Shown: one piece after another, positions 18,180 to 27,107 of the stretch
Layout of the letters: each line of letters starts with the position of its first letter
Position numbering within the stretch: the first letter of the stretch is position 1
Assembly: GCF_018362975.1 (NCBI RefSeq)
Contig: NZ_CP074371.1
Location: forward strand, 2,356,001 to 2,420,000
DNA length: 64,000 bases
DNA from: Nocardia tengchongensis
GTDB lineage: Bacteria; Actinomycetota; Actinomycetes; Mycobacteriales; Mycobacteriaceae
Reading direction: 5' to 3'
Notes under the pieces: generated by a model
What the model was told of the DNA's origin: nothing
The model's input: the letters and a program-made list of their open reading frames with translations, nothing else
Databases searched by the model: none
Translations under genes and position numbers: made by a program

Positions 18180-19228
18180 TGGACTTCCGACTCACCGATG
18201 AACTGCTCGAAGTCCGAGCGCTGGCCGCTCGCGTGTTCTCGTCGCTCGGCGATTCCGACACCAAGTGGACCGAACTCGGCCGTACCGGACTGCTCGGCCT
18301 GGCCCTCCCCGACGAGCACGGCGGTGCCGGACTGGGCCTGGACGCTGCCTGCGTGCTGCTCGAAGAACAGGGCAGGACCGTCTCGGCCGCCCCGGTCTGG
18401 CCACACATCGTGGCCGCCTCCGCGCTGGCCCGCCACGCGAGCGGCGACGTACTCACCGGCATAGCCGACGGCGCCTTCCGACTGACGGTCGCGCTCGAGG
18501 AGTACGGCAGCGTCGCCGCGACCGCACCGACGTGCCGAGCCACGCCGGCAGAGGACGGAAGTGGCTCGGGCACATGGCGACTGTCGGGTATCAAGGCCGC
18601 GGTCCCGACACCCGAGGGCGTCGATTTCGTGCTCGTCTCCGCCGTCGCCGACGACGGCCCGGGCCTGTATCTGGTGACGAACCACGATCTGGCCTGGGAG
18701 CCCGCGCCGACGACCGATCTCGACCGCGCACAGGATCTGGTGCTCGAGTCGACACCGGCGCTGCGGGTCGGCGGCAGGCAGGCGTTGACCGAGGTGGTGC
18801 GCTGGTCGCGGCTGGCGGTGGCCGCCCTGCAGGTGGGCGTCGCCGACGGCGCGCTGCGCCTGGCCGCCGACTATGTCCGCGACCGCCGCCAGTTCGGCCG
18901 CTCCATCGGCTCGTTCCAATCCGTGCAGCACCAGCTGGCCGACTGCTGGACCGATGTCGACGCCATGCGCCTGACCCTGTGGCAGGCCCTCACCTGCGAT
19001 GCCGACGAAAACGACGCGGACAGAGCGGCATTGGTCGCCGCCTGGTGGTGCGGGCAGGCCGGGCTCGATGTCGTGCACCGCGTCCAGCATGTCCACGGCG
19101 GCATCGGAGTCGACACCGATTACCCCGTCCACCGCCACTTCCTGTGGGGCAAACAACTCGCCGCCACCTTCGGCGGCCCCGAAGCCGTCCTGCAGGAACT
19201 CGGCGAACTACTCGGAAGTGAACGATGA
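18179..19228 (+). CDS. Acyl-CoA dehydrogenase, ChsE1/FadE28-like
   Basis: This short acyl-CoA dehydrogenase of 349 residues is close to FadE28 (ChsE1, about 339). It has the GLLGLALPDEHGGAGLG segment, DRRQFGRSIGSFQSVQHQLADCW and a C-terminal HVHGGIGVDTDYPVHR. The paired arrangement with the FadE29-like protein suggests a heterotetramer with one FAD site per dimer. ATG 18179 overlaps the previous stop by 1 nt, and its own stop overlaps the Ltp2-like gene by 4 nt, so the four genes form one translationally coupled unit. Confidence 0.85.
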   Translation: MDFRLTDELLEVRALAARVFSSLGDSDTKWTELGRTGLLGLALPDEHGGAGLGLDAACVLLEEQGRTVSAAPVWPHIVAASALARHASGDVLTGIADGAFRLTVALEEYGSVAATAPTCRATPAEDGSGSGTWRLSGIKAAVPTPEGVDFVLVSAVADDGPGLYLVTNHDLAWEPAPTTDLDRAQDLVLESTPALRVGGRQALTEVVRWSRLAVAALQVGVADGALRLAADYVRDRRQFGRSIGSFQSVQHQLADCWTDVDAMRLTLWQALTCDADENDADRAALVAAWWCGQAGLDVVHRVQHVHGGIGVDTDYPVHRHFLWGKQLAATFGGPEAVLQELGELLGSER

Positions 19229-20406
19229 GCCCATTCCTCACCGGTGCGACGGCGATCGCCGGCATCGGGGCCACCGAATTCTCCAAGGCGTCCGGGCGCA
19301 GTGAGCTGCAGCTGGCCTGCGAGGCGGTCACGGACGCCATCGCCGACGCGGGACTGACCCCGGGCGATGTCGACGGCATGGTGACATTCACCGCCGAGTC
19401 CTCGTCCGAGAATCACGTTGCCCGCAATGTCGGTATCGGCGAGCTGTCGTTCTTCTCCCGGGTCGGGCACGGCGGTGGCGCGGCCTGCGGCACCGTCGCC
19501 CATGCGGTCGCGGCGATCGTCGCCGGGCTGGCCGAGGTCGTCGTGTGCTGGCGCGCATTCAACGAACGTTCCGGCGAGCGTTACGGTTTGGGCCAGACAG
19601 ACCGACCCATGGACACCAGCGCCGACCGCGCTAGCTACTCGTGGATGACCCCCTATGGTCTGTCCACCCCGGCGCAGTGGGTGGCGATGTTCGCTCGCCG
19701 TTATATGCACGAATACGGCGCGACGAGTGAGGATTTCGGTCGCGTCGCGGTCATCGATCGCGCGCACGCGGCAACGAATCCACAGGCCTGGTTTCATGGT
19801 CGCCCGATCACGCTCGAGGACCACCAGAACTCGCGGTGGATCGCCGAACCTCTGCACCTGCTGGACTGCTGTCAGGAAACCGACGGCGCCCAGGCCGTGG
19901 TTGTCGTGTCCGCGGAACGGGCACGTGACCTGCGGCATCCGCCGGCCTACGTGCTCGGTGCGGCCCAAGGCGCCGGCGACGACCAGCTCATGATGACCTC
20001 CTACTACCGGCCCTCGATCTCCGGTATTCCCGAGATGGGACTGGTCGGGCGGCAGCTGTGGAAACAGAGCGGACTCGGGCCGCGCGACATGGGAGCGGTC
20101 ATTCTCTACGACCACTTCACGCCCCTGGTGCTCCCGCAACTCGAGGAACTCGGCTTCTGCGCCCGCGGCGAAGCACGCCATCTTCTCGCCGACGGCCACC
20201 TCGACCCCGGCGGCCCACAGCCTTTGAACACCCACGGCGGCCAGCTGGGTGAGGCGTACCTGCATGGAATGAACGGCATCGCGGAGGCGGTGCGCCTGGT
20301 CCGCGGAACGGCGGTGAACCAGCCGCCGGACCTCTCCAGCGTCCTGGTCACCGCGGGCACCGGCGTGCCGACCAGCGGCCTCGTCCTCGGCAACAACAAG
20401 AAATGA
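19225..20406 (+). CDS. Ltp2-like thiolase-fold lipid-transfer protein/aldolase
   Basis: This thiolase-superfamily protein of 393 residues belongs to the SCP-x/lipid-transfer type. It begins AIAGIGATEFSKASGRSE and contains GHGGGAACGTVAHAV, a DCCQETDGAQAVVV segment and the C-terminal LNTHGGQLGEAYLHG. Ltp2 in the steroid igr operon is a retro-aldolase that releases the last side-chain piece as propionyl-CoA together with its DUF35 partner, which matches the gene order here. It may instead act as a thiolase on another acyl-CoA. The position of catalytic residues needs alignment. Confidence 0.85.
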   Translation: MSPFLTGATAIAGIGATEFSKASGRSELQLACEAVTDAIADAGLTPGDVDGMVTFTAESSSENHVARNVGIGELSFFSRVGHGGGAACGTVAHAVAAIVAGLAEVVVCWRAFNERSGERYGLGQTDRPMDTSADRASYSWMTPYGLSTPAQWVAMFARRYMHEYGATSEDFGRVAVIDRAHAATNPQAWFHGRPITLEDHQNSRWIAEPLHLLDCCQETDGAQAVVVVSAERARDLRHPPAYVLGAAQGAGDDQLMMTSYYRPSISGIPEMGLVGRQLWKQSGLGPRDMGAVILYDHFTPLVLPQLEELGFCARGEARHLLADGHLDPGGPQPLNTHGGQLGEAYLHGMNGIAEAVRLVRGTAVNQPPDLSSVLVTAGTGVPTSGLVLGNNKK

Positions 20407-20416
20407 GAAAACCGAT

Positions 20417-21157
20417 ATGCAGACACTGAATGGCAAAGTCGCAATCGTCACCGGCGCAGCCGGGGGAGTGGGTCGCGGTATCGCGCTCGCCCTCGCACAT
20501 GCGGGAGCCCGCGTGGCAATTCCCGATATCAAACCGGCCGACGACATGGTCGCTGAACTCGGCGCTGACAACGTACTCGCCAAGATCTGCGACATCCGCG
20601 ACAGTTCCCAGGTCAACAGCTTCGTCGACGAGGTGGTTGCCAAGTTCGGGACCGTCGACATTCTCGTCAACAACGCCATGGCGTCCGCCCTTGTGCCGCT
20701 GACCGAAACCAGCGACAAGGACATCGAACTGGCGATGAGCACCGGCCCGATGGCCACCCTGTACTTCATGCGCGCCTGCTATCCGCACCTCGTCGACGGA
20801 GGCAGAATCATCAACCTCCGATCCGGCTCCGAAGTGACCGCGATTCCCAACTTCGTCACCTACATCGCGGCCAAATCCGCGATCGCGGGCATCACCCGCG
20901 CCGCCGCGCGCGAGTGGGGCCGATCCGGCATCACCGTGAACGCCATCTGCCCGTTCGTGCTGTCCGACGCCGCCGCAGCCGAATTCGAGAAGCACCCGGG
21001 ACAGCTCGACAACATCCTCGCCAACCTGTCGATCCCTCGCCTCGGCCATGCCGAGAACGACATCGGCCGGGCCGTGGTCTACCTGGCCGGACCGGACGCG
21101 AGCTACGTCACCGGGACCACCATCAGCGTGGACGGCGGCGCCGCCTTCATGGCGTAG
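20417..21157 (+). CDS. Short-chain dehydrogenase/reductase
   Basis: This is a classical SDR of 246 residues with TGAAGGVG, VNNAM, the C-terminal TGTTISVDGGAAFMA and the active-site helix YIAAKSAIAG. In NLRSGSE the serine is present. It follows the Ltp2-like gene by 10 nt and completes the operon, probably as an acyl-CoA or hydroxyl oxidoreductase. The downstream IclR gene is convergent. Confidence 0.85.
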   Translation: MQTLNGKVAIVTGAAGGVGRGIALALAHAGARVAIPDIKPADDMVAELGADNVLAKICDIRDSSQVNSFVDEVVAKFGTVDILVNNAMASALVPLTETSDKDIELAMSTGPMATLYFMRACYPHLVDGGRIINLRSGSEVTAIPNFVTYIAAKSAIAGITRAAAREWGRSGITVNAICPFVLSDAAAAEFEKHPGQLDNILANLSIPRLGHAENDIGRAVVYLAGPDASYVTGTTISVDGGAAFMA

Positions 21158-21241
21158 CGGCCGCCGCGCCTCAACCCCGCCCGCTATCGTCAAGCGCCCC
21201 AAGGACACCCGATGGGCCAGGCGATCGGGGCAGTGCGCGAA

Positions 21242-22021
21242 TCATGGTTGGGGAAAAATCGCGGCGGTCACCTGTCGGGCAGCGTCGAGCACCAGTGGCG
21301 CGACTCGCTTGAGCTGTGCGTCGCTTTTGCCGGTCACCGAGATTGCGCCGATCGTGCTGTCGAGGGGGGTGCGGATAGCGACAGCGGTGCAGGCGATGTC
21401 GTCGAAGCATTCTCCACGCTCGAACGCGATGCCGTTTCGGTCGCGTATGGCGCTGAGTTGCTTGTGAAGCAGGTTGATATCGGTGATGGTGCTCGCAGTC
21501 GACCTGGTCATCGCGCCGGCGACGCGTCGGTCCACCTCTTCGGGTGTGAGCGAGGCCAACATTGCTTTCCCCAGCGCCGTCGCATGTGCGGGTGCTGTCG
21601 CACCGACACGTGAGGGCACGCTTGTGGCGGAGTGGCCACCCATCTTGTCGAGGAAACACACCTGCCCTCTGTCGAGGGTTGCCAGGTGCACTGTCATACC
21701 CGTGCGCAGCATCAATGCGTGCAGCAACGGTGCGGCTGCTGATCTGAGGGCGTTGGCGTCGTCGTTGCTGCCGACCTGCAGCGCCCGTGGTCCCAGGCTG
21801 TAGCCCGAGCTGGTGCGATCGAGCCACCGGACTCGGATCATCTGTTCGATGATCCGGTGGGCGGTGGAGCGGGGCAGCCGGGTAGCTCGGGCGACGTCGT
21901 CGAGTGTCAGGCGGCTGGTGCGGTAGGGGAACGTGTCGAGGATCAAGCTCATCCTCTCGATCATCGAGGGCGGGAGCTGTGGACCCTGGGGGTGTGAAGC
22001 TTCGAGGGCTGAGGCAGTCAC
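21242..22021 (-). CDS. IclR-family transcriptional regulator
   Basis: The regulator has 259 residues. The N-terminal winged helix (about residues 18-75) contains LTLDDVARATRLPRSTAHRIIEQM. The C-terminal effector domain shows HLATLDRGQVCFLDK, HATALGKAMLA and ERGECFDDIACTAVAI, including the Cys-containing ligand loop. GTG 22021 follows a clear GGAGG. IclR proteins commonly control aromatic or steroid-type catabolic operons through CoA-ester or acid ligands. It is convergent with the igr-like operon and has a duplicated sequence box upstream, consistent with autoregulation. Confidence 0.9.
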   Translation of the reverse strand: MTASALEASHPQGPQLPPSMIERMSLILDTFPYRTSRLTLDDVARATRLPRSTAHRIIEQMIRVRWLDRTSSGYSLGPRALQVGSNDDANALRSAAAPLLHALMLRTGMTVHLATLDRGQVCFLDKMGGHSATSVPSRVGATAPAHATALGKAMLASLTPEEVDRRVAGAMTRSTASTITDINLLHKQLSAIRDRNGIAFERGECFDDIACTAVAIRTPLDSTIGAISVTGKSDAQLKRVAPLVLDAARQVTAAIFPQP

Positions 22022-22039
22022 GGGACCTCCGGAAACGTA

Positions 22040-22117
22040 ACTGAAATGAATTCTAGTGACGGCTCCACGTTAGCAGCGCTCTGACCTGGCGGGAAGGAAA
22101 AACTGAAATTCATTCTG
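22040..22117. promoter_or_regulatory. Duplicated operator-like box upstream of the IclR gene
   Basis: The 305-bp gap between the IclR start and the MMPL gene holds two copies of ACTGAAATNNATTCT, at 22040-22054 and 22102-22116. They are identical outside the two central bases. GAAAT-NN-ATTC is a near-palindrome of the size bound by IclR dimers. Nothing else was recognised in the gap, and a short minus-strand frame within it is not supported. Confidence 0.5.
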
Positions 22118-22326
22118 CCCAGTGGTCGGCTGCGCCTGCCTGCTTTCGAGATCGGATCAGACGCGCGGCGCGGGGCGATCGATCGTCGACGGTGCGGTAC
22201 GCGACAGGGTCCACACGGGACAGCGCAGGTCGGCCAAGGCCGGCGGTGCCGGAATCCCCCGACTCTCCCTTGCGATTCCCGCGGATGCCCAGCGGTTCCT
22301 CGTCCGGCAGCAGCAAGTAGCGGACA

Positions 22327-24486
22327 TCAGGTTCGCGGGGCCCACCAGTTGGCGGGCCCCATCAGCTTGACCAGTGCGGGTACCAGCAGCATGCGGACCA
22401 GGGTAGCGTCGATGATCAGGGCGATCACCATGCCGAGGCCCAGGAAACGCATGGGGGTGAGCGGCGAGAGCGTGAACGCGCCGGTGATCAGCACCAATAG
22501 TGTTGCGGCGGCGGTGATCACGCGGGCGGTCTGCACCGTGCCGATGCGCACCGATTCCTCGGTGTCCGCGCCCGCGTCGTGTGCCTCCACCATCCGCGAC
22601 AGCAGGAACACCTCGTAGTCGGTGGAGAGGCCGAAGACCACGGCGATGATCAGGACCAGCATCCCGGCGGAGAGCGGACCGACACTGATCCGCAGCGCGC
22701 CGGCCAGATGTCCCTGATCGAAGATCCAGGTCAGCACGCCGAAGGTGGCGGCCAGGCTGAGGAAGGCCATGAGCACGGCCTTCAGCGGCAGCACGATCGA
22801 CCGGAAGGCGACGGCCAGCATGAGCAGGGTGACCGCCACCATCACCGCGATCATCAGCGGCAGCCGGTCCAGGACGGCCGTGATGCTGTCGACGGTGGTG
22901 GCGCTCTCCCCGCCCACGCGCAGGTCGAGCCCGTCCGGGTGCAGGGCGCGCAGGTCCCGCACGATGTCCTGGGCCTGCGGTGAGCGGTCCGGCGCGGCGA
23001 GCGCGGCATGCACGATGGTGGTGTTGTCGCGGGTGTCGAGCGCGGTCGCCTGGCGGACCCCGGGGACCCCGCTGATCTCCCGCAGCGCCCGGCTGATCGC
23101 CGCCGGAGTCGGTGCGCTGCCGTCGGTTTCGCGGACCAGGATGGTCGCGCCGCTGTTCGCGGCCGGGAAGTGCGCCGTCAATTCCTCGACCGCGACCCGG
23201 GTCTCGTTGCCCGCGGGCAGGGCGGTGTGGTCGATGTCGCCGAGCCGGACCCCGGTCAGCGGTGCGGCCAGGACCAGCAGGATCGCGCCGACGGCGATCG
23301 CGATCGTGCCCGGGCGTCGCAGCACCGCGGTGACCACCGCACCCCAGAATCGTTGCGCCCGTGCCTCGGAGCGGTCGAAGGCGTCCGCGCGCCAACTCCA
23401 CTTGCCGATGCGGGGCCCGAGCAGCGCGAGCGCGGCGGGTAGTGCGGTCACCGACAATGCGGCCGCGAGCCCGACCGCCGCGATGGCCCCGATGCCGAGC
23501 GAGCGCAACACCGCGAGCGGGAAGACGAAGGTTCCGGCGAACGCGCACATCAGCAGCAGCGCCGAGAACAGCACCGTGCGCCCGGCGGTCGCCAGCGTGC
23601 GGGCCACCGCCGCCTCGGTCGTGCTCCCGTTCGCGAGCTCCTCGCGGAAGCGCCCGACAATGAAAAGCCCGTAGTCGATGGCCAATCCGAGCCCCAGCAG
23701 CGACACCACGTTCATGGCGAAGACGCTCACTTCGGTGAGCCGCGCGATGAGCCCGACCGCGCCCAGTGCCCCCACCACCGCGAGTGTGCCGATCAGCACC
23801 GGCAGCGCGGCCGCCACCACGCCGCCGAACACGAGTACCAGCACCAGGGCGGTCAGCGGAATCGAAATGGATTCGGCCAGCACCAGATCGTGCCGCGACT
23901 GCTCGCTGATGGTGTCGGCGAGCGCGCTGTACCCGGTCAGTTTCGTGTCGAGCCCCGGAACACGCAGTGCGGCAGCGAGTTTCGGATACTCCGCGACCCG
24001 CTGATTGTCGTCACCCGCCGAGAACACGACCGCGACGGCCTGCCGCCCATCGGCGGACCGCAGATACGGCGATCGCGCACTGTTCCAATAGCTTTCGACT
24101 GGCCGCTGCAGCAGGCCCGGGTCGACCGCCGCGATCGCCGCCGTCACCCGCGGCCCGATATCGGCCAGCGACTGCCCCTCCGGCGCGGTGTACACCGCGA
24201 TCACATCCGGATTCTGCGGCCCCAGCCGCTCGCTGACCCACCCGTCCACCTCGGTCGATTCCCCGTGTGGCACCACGAACCCGGCCGAACTCACCCGCTG
24301 CTGCAGCCCGGCCGCGAACAACCCGCACGCCAACGCGAACAACACCGCCACCACGAGCACGGTCTTCGGACGCGCCACCACCACCCGGGCCCATGCCGCC
24401 ACGACTCCGCGCGACGTCGCAGGTTCGGAAGGGGTGACCTCCGTGGAATTGCCGGTCGCCTCGGTGGCGTCATCGATGGCGGTCAT
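22327..24486 (-). CDS. MMPL-family RND lipid transporter
   Basis: This membrane protein of 719 residues has the duplicated RND plan: one N-terminal helix, a large periplasmic loop, a helix block, a second loop and a second helix block. The characteristic motifs GLAIDYGLFIVGRFREE in the first half and GLSTDYEVFLLSRM in the second carry the proton-relay Asp-Tyr pairs. MMPL proteins export lipids using the proton gradient. ATG 24486 was chosen because the upstream extension lacks family character. It follows the acyltransferase gene by about 40 nt on the same strand and is the likely exporter for the beta-lactone lipid cluster. Confidence 0.9.
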   Translation of the reverse strand: MTAIDDATEATGNSTEVTPSEPATSRGVVAAWARVVVARPKTVLVVAVLFALACGLFAAGLQQRVSSAGFVVPHGESTEVDGWVSERLGPQNPDVIAVYTAPEGQSLADIGPRVTAAIAAVDPGLLQRPVESYWNSARSPYLRSADGRQAVAVVFSAGDDNQRVAEYPKLAAALRVPGLDTKLTGYSALADTISEQSRHDLVLAESISIPLTALVLVLVFGGVVAAALPVLIGTLAVVGALGAVGLIARLTEVSVFAMNVVSLLGLGLAIDYGLFIVGRFREELANGSTTEAAVARTLATAGRTVLFSALLLMCAFAGTFVFPLAVLRSLGIGAIAAVGLAAALSVTALPAALALLGPRIGKWSWRADAFDRSEARAQRFWGAVVTAVLRRPGTIAIAVGAILLVLAAPLTGVRLGDIDHTALPAGNETRVAVEELTAHFPAANSGATILVRETDGSAPTPAAISRALREISGVPGVRQATALDTRDNTTIVHAALAAPDRSPQAQDIVRDLRALHPDGLDLRVGGESATTVDSITAVLDRLPLMIAVMVAVTLLMLAVAFRSIVLPLKAVLMAFLSLAATFGVLTWIFDQGHLAGALRISVGPLSAGMLVLIIAVVFGLSTDYEVFLLSRMVEAHDAGADTEESVRIGTVQTARVITAAATLLVLITGAFTLSPLTPMRFLGLGMVIALIIDATLVRMLLVPALVKLMGPANWWAPRT

Positions 24487-24529
24487 GAGCGCTCCGATCC
24501 TGTTGTGCGCGAGTGACGGAACCGAAGGG

Positions 24530-25714
24530 CTAGCGACCGGCGGTCGAATTCTCCGGGGCGAATTCGGTTTCCAGCGTCCGGACGATGCGATCGAGCAGGG
24601 CGTCCAGGCGTTCGGGCACACCGCGGCCGTTGCGGACGGAGACGGTGAGTTCGGTGCGGCCGCCGCATTCGGTCATGCCCATGAGGAGCGGCATGGCTAC
24701 GCTGTGCTGAGGCATCACCTTGATCGCGGTCGGGGTGAAGCCGGGCACCGCGAGCGCGTCGAGGTCGTAGCGGCCCATGTGGGAGACGGTGGCGGAGGCC
24801 AGGTTCCGGCCGGTGCGGGCACCCAGCAGGTTCAGGGTGCGCAGCAGTCCGCGTCCGGCGGCCTGCGGCAGGTATTTGAGCCCGCCGTTGTCCATCTGGT
24901 TGAGTTCGCGGTTCTCCTGCAGCCCAGCGCGTTTGATCTCGTTGAGCTGCTTCCAATCCATTCCCGGCCGGACATCCAGGAACAGCGGCAGCGCCAGGTT
25001 CGCCGTCGACCGCAGTTCCGGGTCGTGGCGGCGGATGTCGACCGGGATCATGATGCGCGACACCGGGCCGCCCTCGTCGGCCAGCATCGCCGCCACCCGC
25101 ATGAGCGCGCCGGGACCGGTGGCGTGAATCGTTCGGGTACGCAACAGGTGCCGGTGCTCGCCTGGATCCTGGCGGCCGTGCCCGGTGGCCGAACGGAAGC
25201 GCGGCAGCATCAGGGTGGGCCGGCCGGGTGCGCCGATCCGGCGCACCAGTTCGGCGTCGGCGATCGGGTCGGGTGCGCCGACCGGGTCCTCGCCGCGCAG
25301 TACGCGCAGCACGTCGGTGGCCCACATGACCATGCCCATGCCGTCCATGACGCCGTGGAAGACCCGGAAGACCAGGGTGGTGGGTGCGGCGGTGAGCAGC
25401 AGCACCTCCACCGTGGCGTCCGGGGTCGGCCCGATCGGGCTGGTGAGCACCGGATCCGCCTCCAGCGCCGGATATTGCAGCGCGTGGTCGACCACCCGCA
25501 CACCGGGCGCGACCCCGCTGTCCACCCACTGCTTGCCGTCGCGGACCAGGCGCGCGCCCGGATTCGCGTCGGCGGCGGTGGCGACCGCGCGCCGCAAATC
25601 CTCCGGGTCGATGCTGCCCGTGCCTTCCACCACCAGCTGCATCAGGAACGGCGGAGCCAGATCCCGCATGGGGAAGTAGATGAGTTCGGTGGGGGAGATG
25701 GGACGGCGGAACAT
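24530..25714 (-). CDS. Condensation-domain/PapA-like acyltransferase
   Basis: This free-standing acyltransferase of 394 residues belongs to the NRPS-condensation/PapA/WS-DGAT superfamily. It has the catalytic HxxxDG motif in FHGVMDGMG near residue 120 and a late DFGWG-region equivalent that is not canonical. Such enzymes esterify hydroxyls with acyl-CoA or carrier-bound acyl groups. In lipstatin synthesis an NRPS module decorates the beta-lactone side chain, and this protein could play a comparable tailoring role here. It sits between the OleD-like reductase and the MMPL exporter. The start MFRRPISPTE has reasonable family character. Confidence 0.75.
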   Translation of the reverse strand: MFRRPISPTELIYFPMRDLAPPFLMQLVVEGTGSIDPEDLRRAVATAADANPGARLVRDGKQWVDSGVAPGVRVVDHALQYPALEADPVLTSPIGPTPDATVEVLLLTAAPTTLVFRVFHGVMDGMGMVMWATDVLRVLRGEDPVGAPDPIADAELVRRIGAPGRPTLMLPRFRSATGHGRQDPGEHRHLLRTRTIHATGPGALMRVAAMLADEGGPVSRIMIPVDIRRHDPELRSTANLALPLFLDVRPGMDWKQLNEIKRAGLQENRELNQMDNGGLKYLPQAAGRGLLRTLNLLGARTGRNLASATVSHMGRYDLDALAVPGFTPTAIKVMPQHSVAMPLLMGMTECGGRTELTVSVRNGRGVPERLDALLDRIVRTLETEFAPENSTAGR

Positions 25715-25726
25715 ATGCCTACCTGC

Positions 25727-26767
25727 CTAGATCTGTTCGTTCAATGCGACTGCGCCGCCCTGGCTTTCGAGCCAGGTCAGGAATCCGGCCAGTCCGGTGT
25801 CGCGGTCCACGATCGGGTGATAGCCCAGATCTCTGGTGGCGGCGGTGGTGTCGTAGGTGGCGGTGCGGGTCATCAGGGCCACCACGTACCGTGACAGCGG
25901 CGGCGACCATCGGACGGCGACTAACGGTATGCGCCACACGGTTTCGATGGCGGCCACGATCGCGGCCAGCACCCGCGGGTTCGGCTGCCGGGTCGGCATC
26001 GGGTAGCCGAGACCGGCCGCCACCTCGCCGAGGAAGCCCCACACGTCGGTCCGCTCGGCGTCGGCGATGAAATACGCCTTGCCCCCGGCCTGTTCGCTGC
26101 GCGCGGCCAGCACGCACGCCTCGGCGATGTTGTCCACGTGGCACAGCGAGGCGTACACCTGCCGGCCGTAGGACAGATCCGGCAGCGTGCCCTCGCCCGC
26201 GCGGCCCAGCAGCCGCACGATCGGCCCGGACCGGTCGCCCGCGCCCCAGATGGCGCGCGGCCGCAGCGCGCAGGTGCTGAATTCGGGTGTGTTCGAGGTC
26301 AGGACGAGGCGCTCGGCCGCGGCCTTGGTCTCGGAGTAGTGGTTCAGGTAGCGGCTCGGGTACGGCACCGATTCGTCGATGTCGATCTGATCGCCGCCGT
26401 CCCGGTCCATCAGGGCGCTCGGGCTGGAGATGAACACGAAGCGCGCGGCCCCGTTGCGCTGTGCCGCGCGCAGCAGATTCTCGGTGGCCGTGACGTTCTC
26501 GGCCACGAACTGGGCGCGGGTGCCGCGATCGTCCACCCGGGCGGCGCTGTGGAACACCACGTCCACGCCTTTTGTGGCGCGGTCGAGGGAGGCCGCGTCG
26601 GTGAGATCGCCGGTGACGACCTCGACCCGGTCGATCACCTCCGCCAGGTCGCGCAGGTTGCTGGTGGGCCGGGCCAGAATGGCCACCTCGTAGTCGCCGT
26701 CGCGGACCAGGCGGCGCACGATCGCCCCGCCCAGGAAGCCCGAAGCCCCCGTCACCAGCGCCTTCAT
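25727..26767 (-). CDS. NAD(P)-dependent 3-beta-HSD/epimerase-type reductase, OleD/NltD-like
   Basis: This extended SDR of 346 residues has a TGASGFLGG nucleotide-binding motif, FISSPSA and the catalytic YSETKAAAE (YxxxK). In olefin and beta-lactone pathways OleD/NltD/LstD reduces the 2-alkyl-3-ketoacid made by OleA to a 3-hydroxyacid. ATG 26767 was chosen because AAAGGA lies about 9 nt upstream. The alternative at 26812 adds an atypical extension. It is clustered with the thiolase subunits and beta-lactone synthetase on the same strand. Confidence 0.85.
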   Translation of the reverse strand: MKALVTGASGFLGGAIVRRLVRDGDYEVAILARPTSNLRDLAEVIDRVEVVTGDLTDAASLDRATKGVDVVFHSAARVDDRGTRAQFVAENVTATENLLRAAQRNGAARFVFISSPSALMDRDGGDQIDIDESVPYPSRYLNHYSETKAAAERLVLTSNTPEFSTCALRPRAIWGAGDRSGPIVRLLGRAGEGTLPDLSYGRQVYASLCHVDNIAEACVLAARSEQAGGKAYFIADAERTDVWGFLGEVAAGLGYPMPTRQPNPRVLAAIVAAIETVWRIPLVAVRWSPPLSRYVVALMTRTATYDTTAATRDLGYHPIVDRDTGLAGFLTWLESQGGAVALNEQI

Positions 26768-26837
26768 GCTCTGTCCTTTCCGCATGCCCGGGGGCGCTGC
26801 GTGGTTACGCAAGCTGCCTCCTCCGCGCCTGACCCGG

Positions 26838-27107
26838 TCATGCCGCCTCCTGCGTCTTCCACCAGGTGATTCCGAAGATCTGGGTCATGGCCGCGGTCTT
26901 GACCGGCGAATGCCCGGTGTCCGCGGTGGCGCGCAGCGCGGCCGGGATCTGGGCCGCGTGCACGACGACGCTCAGGAACGCGTCGATCCAGAACACCGCC
27001 CGCAGCAGCCGGTTCGCCGGCGCGCGATCGCCCGCCGCCAGCAATACGCCCACGGCCAGGTACAGCCAGCCCAGGACCGGAATCGCCCGTAGTACGAGCA
27101 CCTTCAT
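26838..27107 (-). CDS. Small two-helix membrane protein of the beta-lactone cluster
   Basis: The protein of about 89 residues has two hydrophobic helices (VLGWLYLAVGVLLAAG and an FWIDAFLSVVVHAAQI segment) and a conserved-looking C-terminal FGITWWK. It overlaps the stop of the synthetase gene (ATGA), so it is a genuine coupled gene rather than chance. No family was recognised with confidence. It may anchor the pathway enzymes at the membrane or handle the hydrophobic product. Confidence 0.7.
   Translation of the reverse strand: MKVLVLRAIPVLGWLYLAVGVLLAAGDRAPANRLLRAVFWIDAFLSVVVHAAQIPAALRATADTGHSPVKTAAMTQIFGITWWKTQEAA

Noticed and set aside
22110..22316. Short minus-strand frame between the IclR and MMPL genes
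   Set aside because: It has no Shine-Dalgarno or motif and overlaps the operator region.
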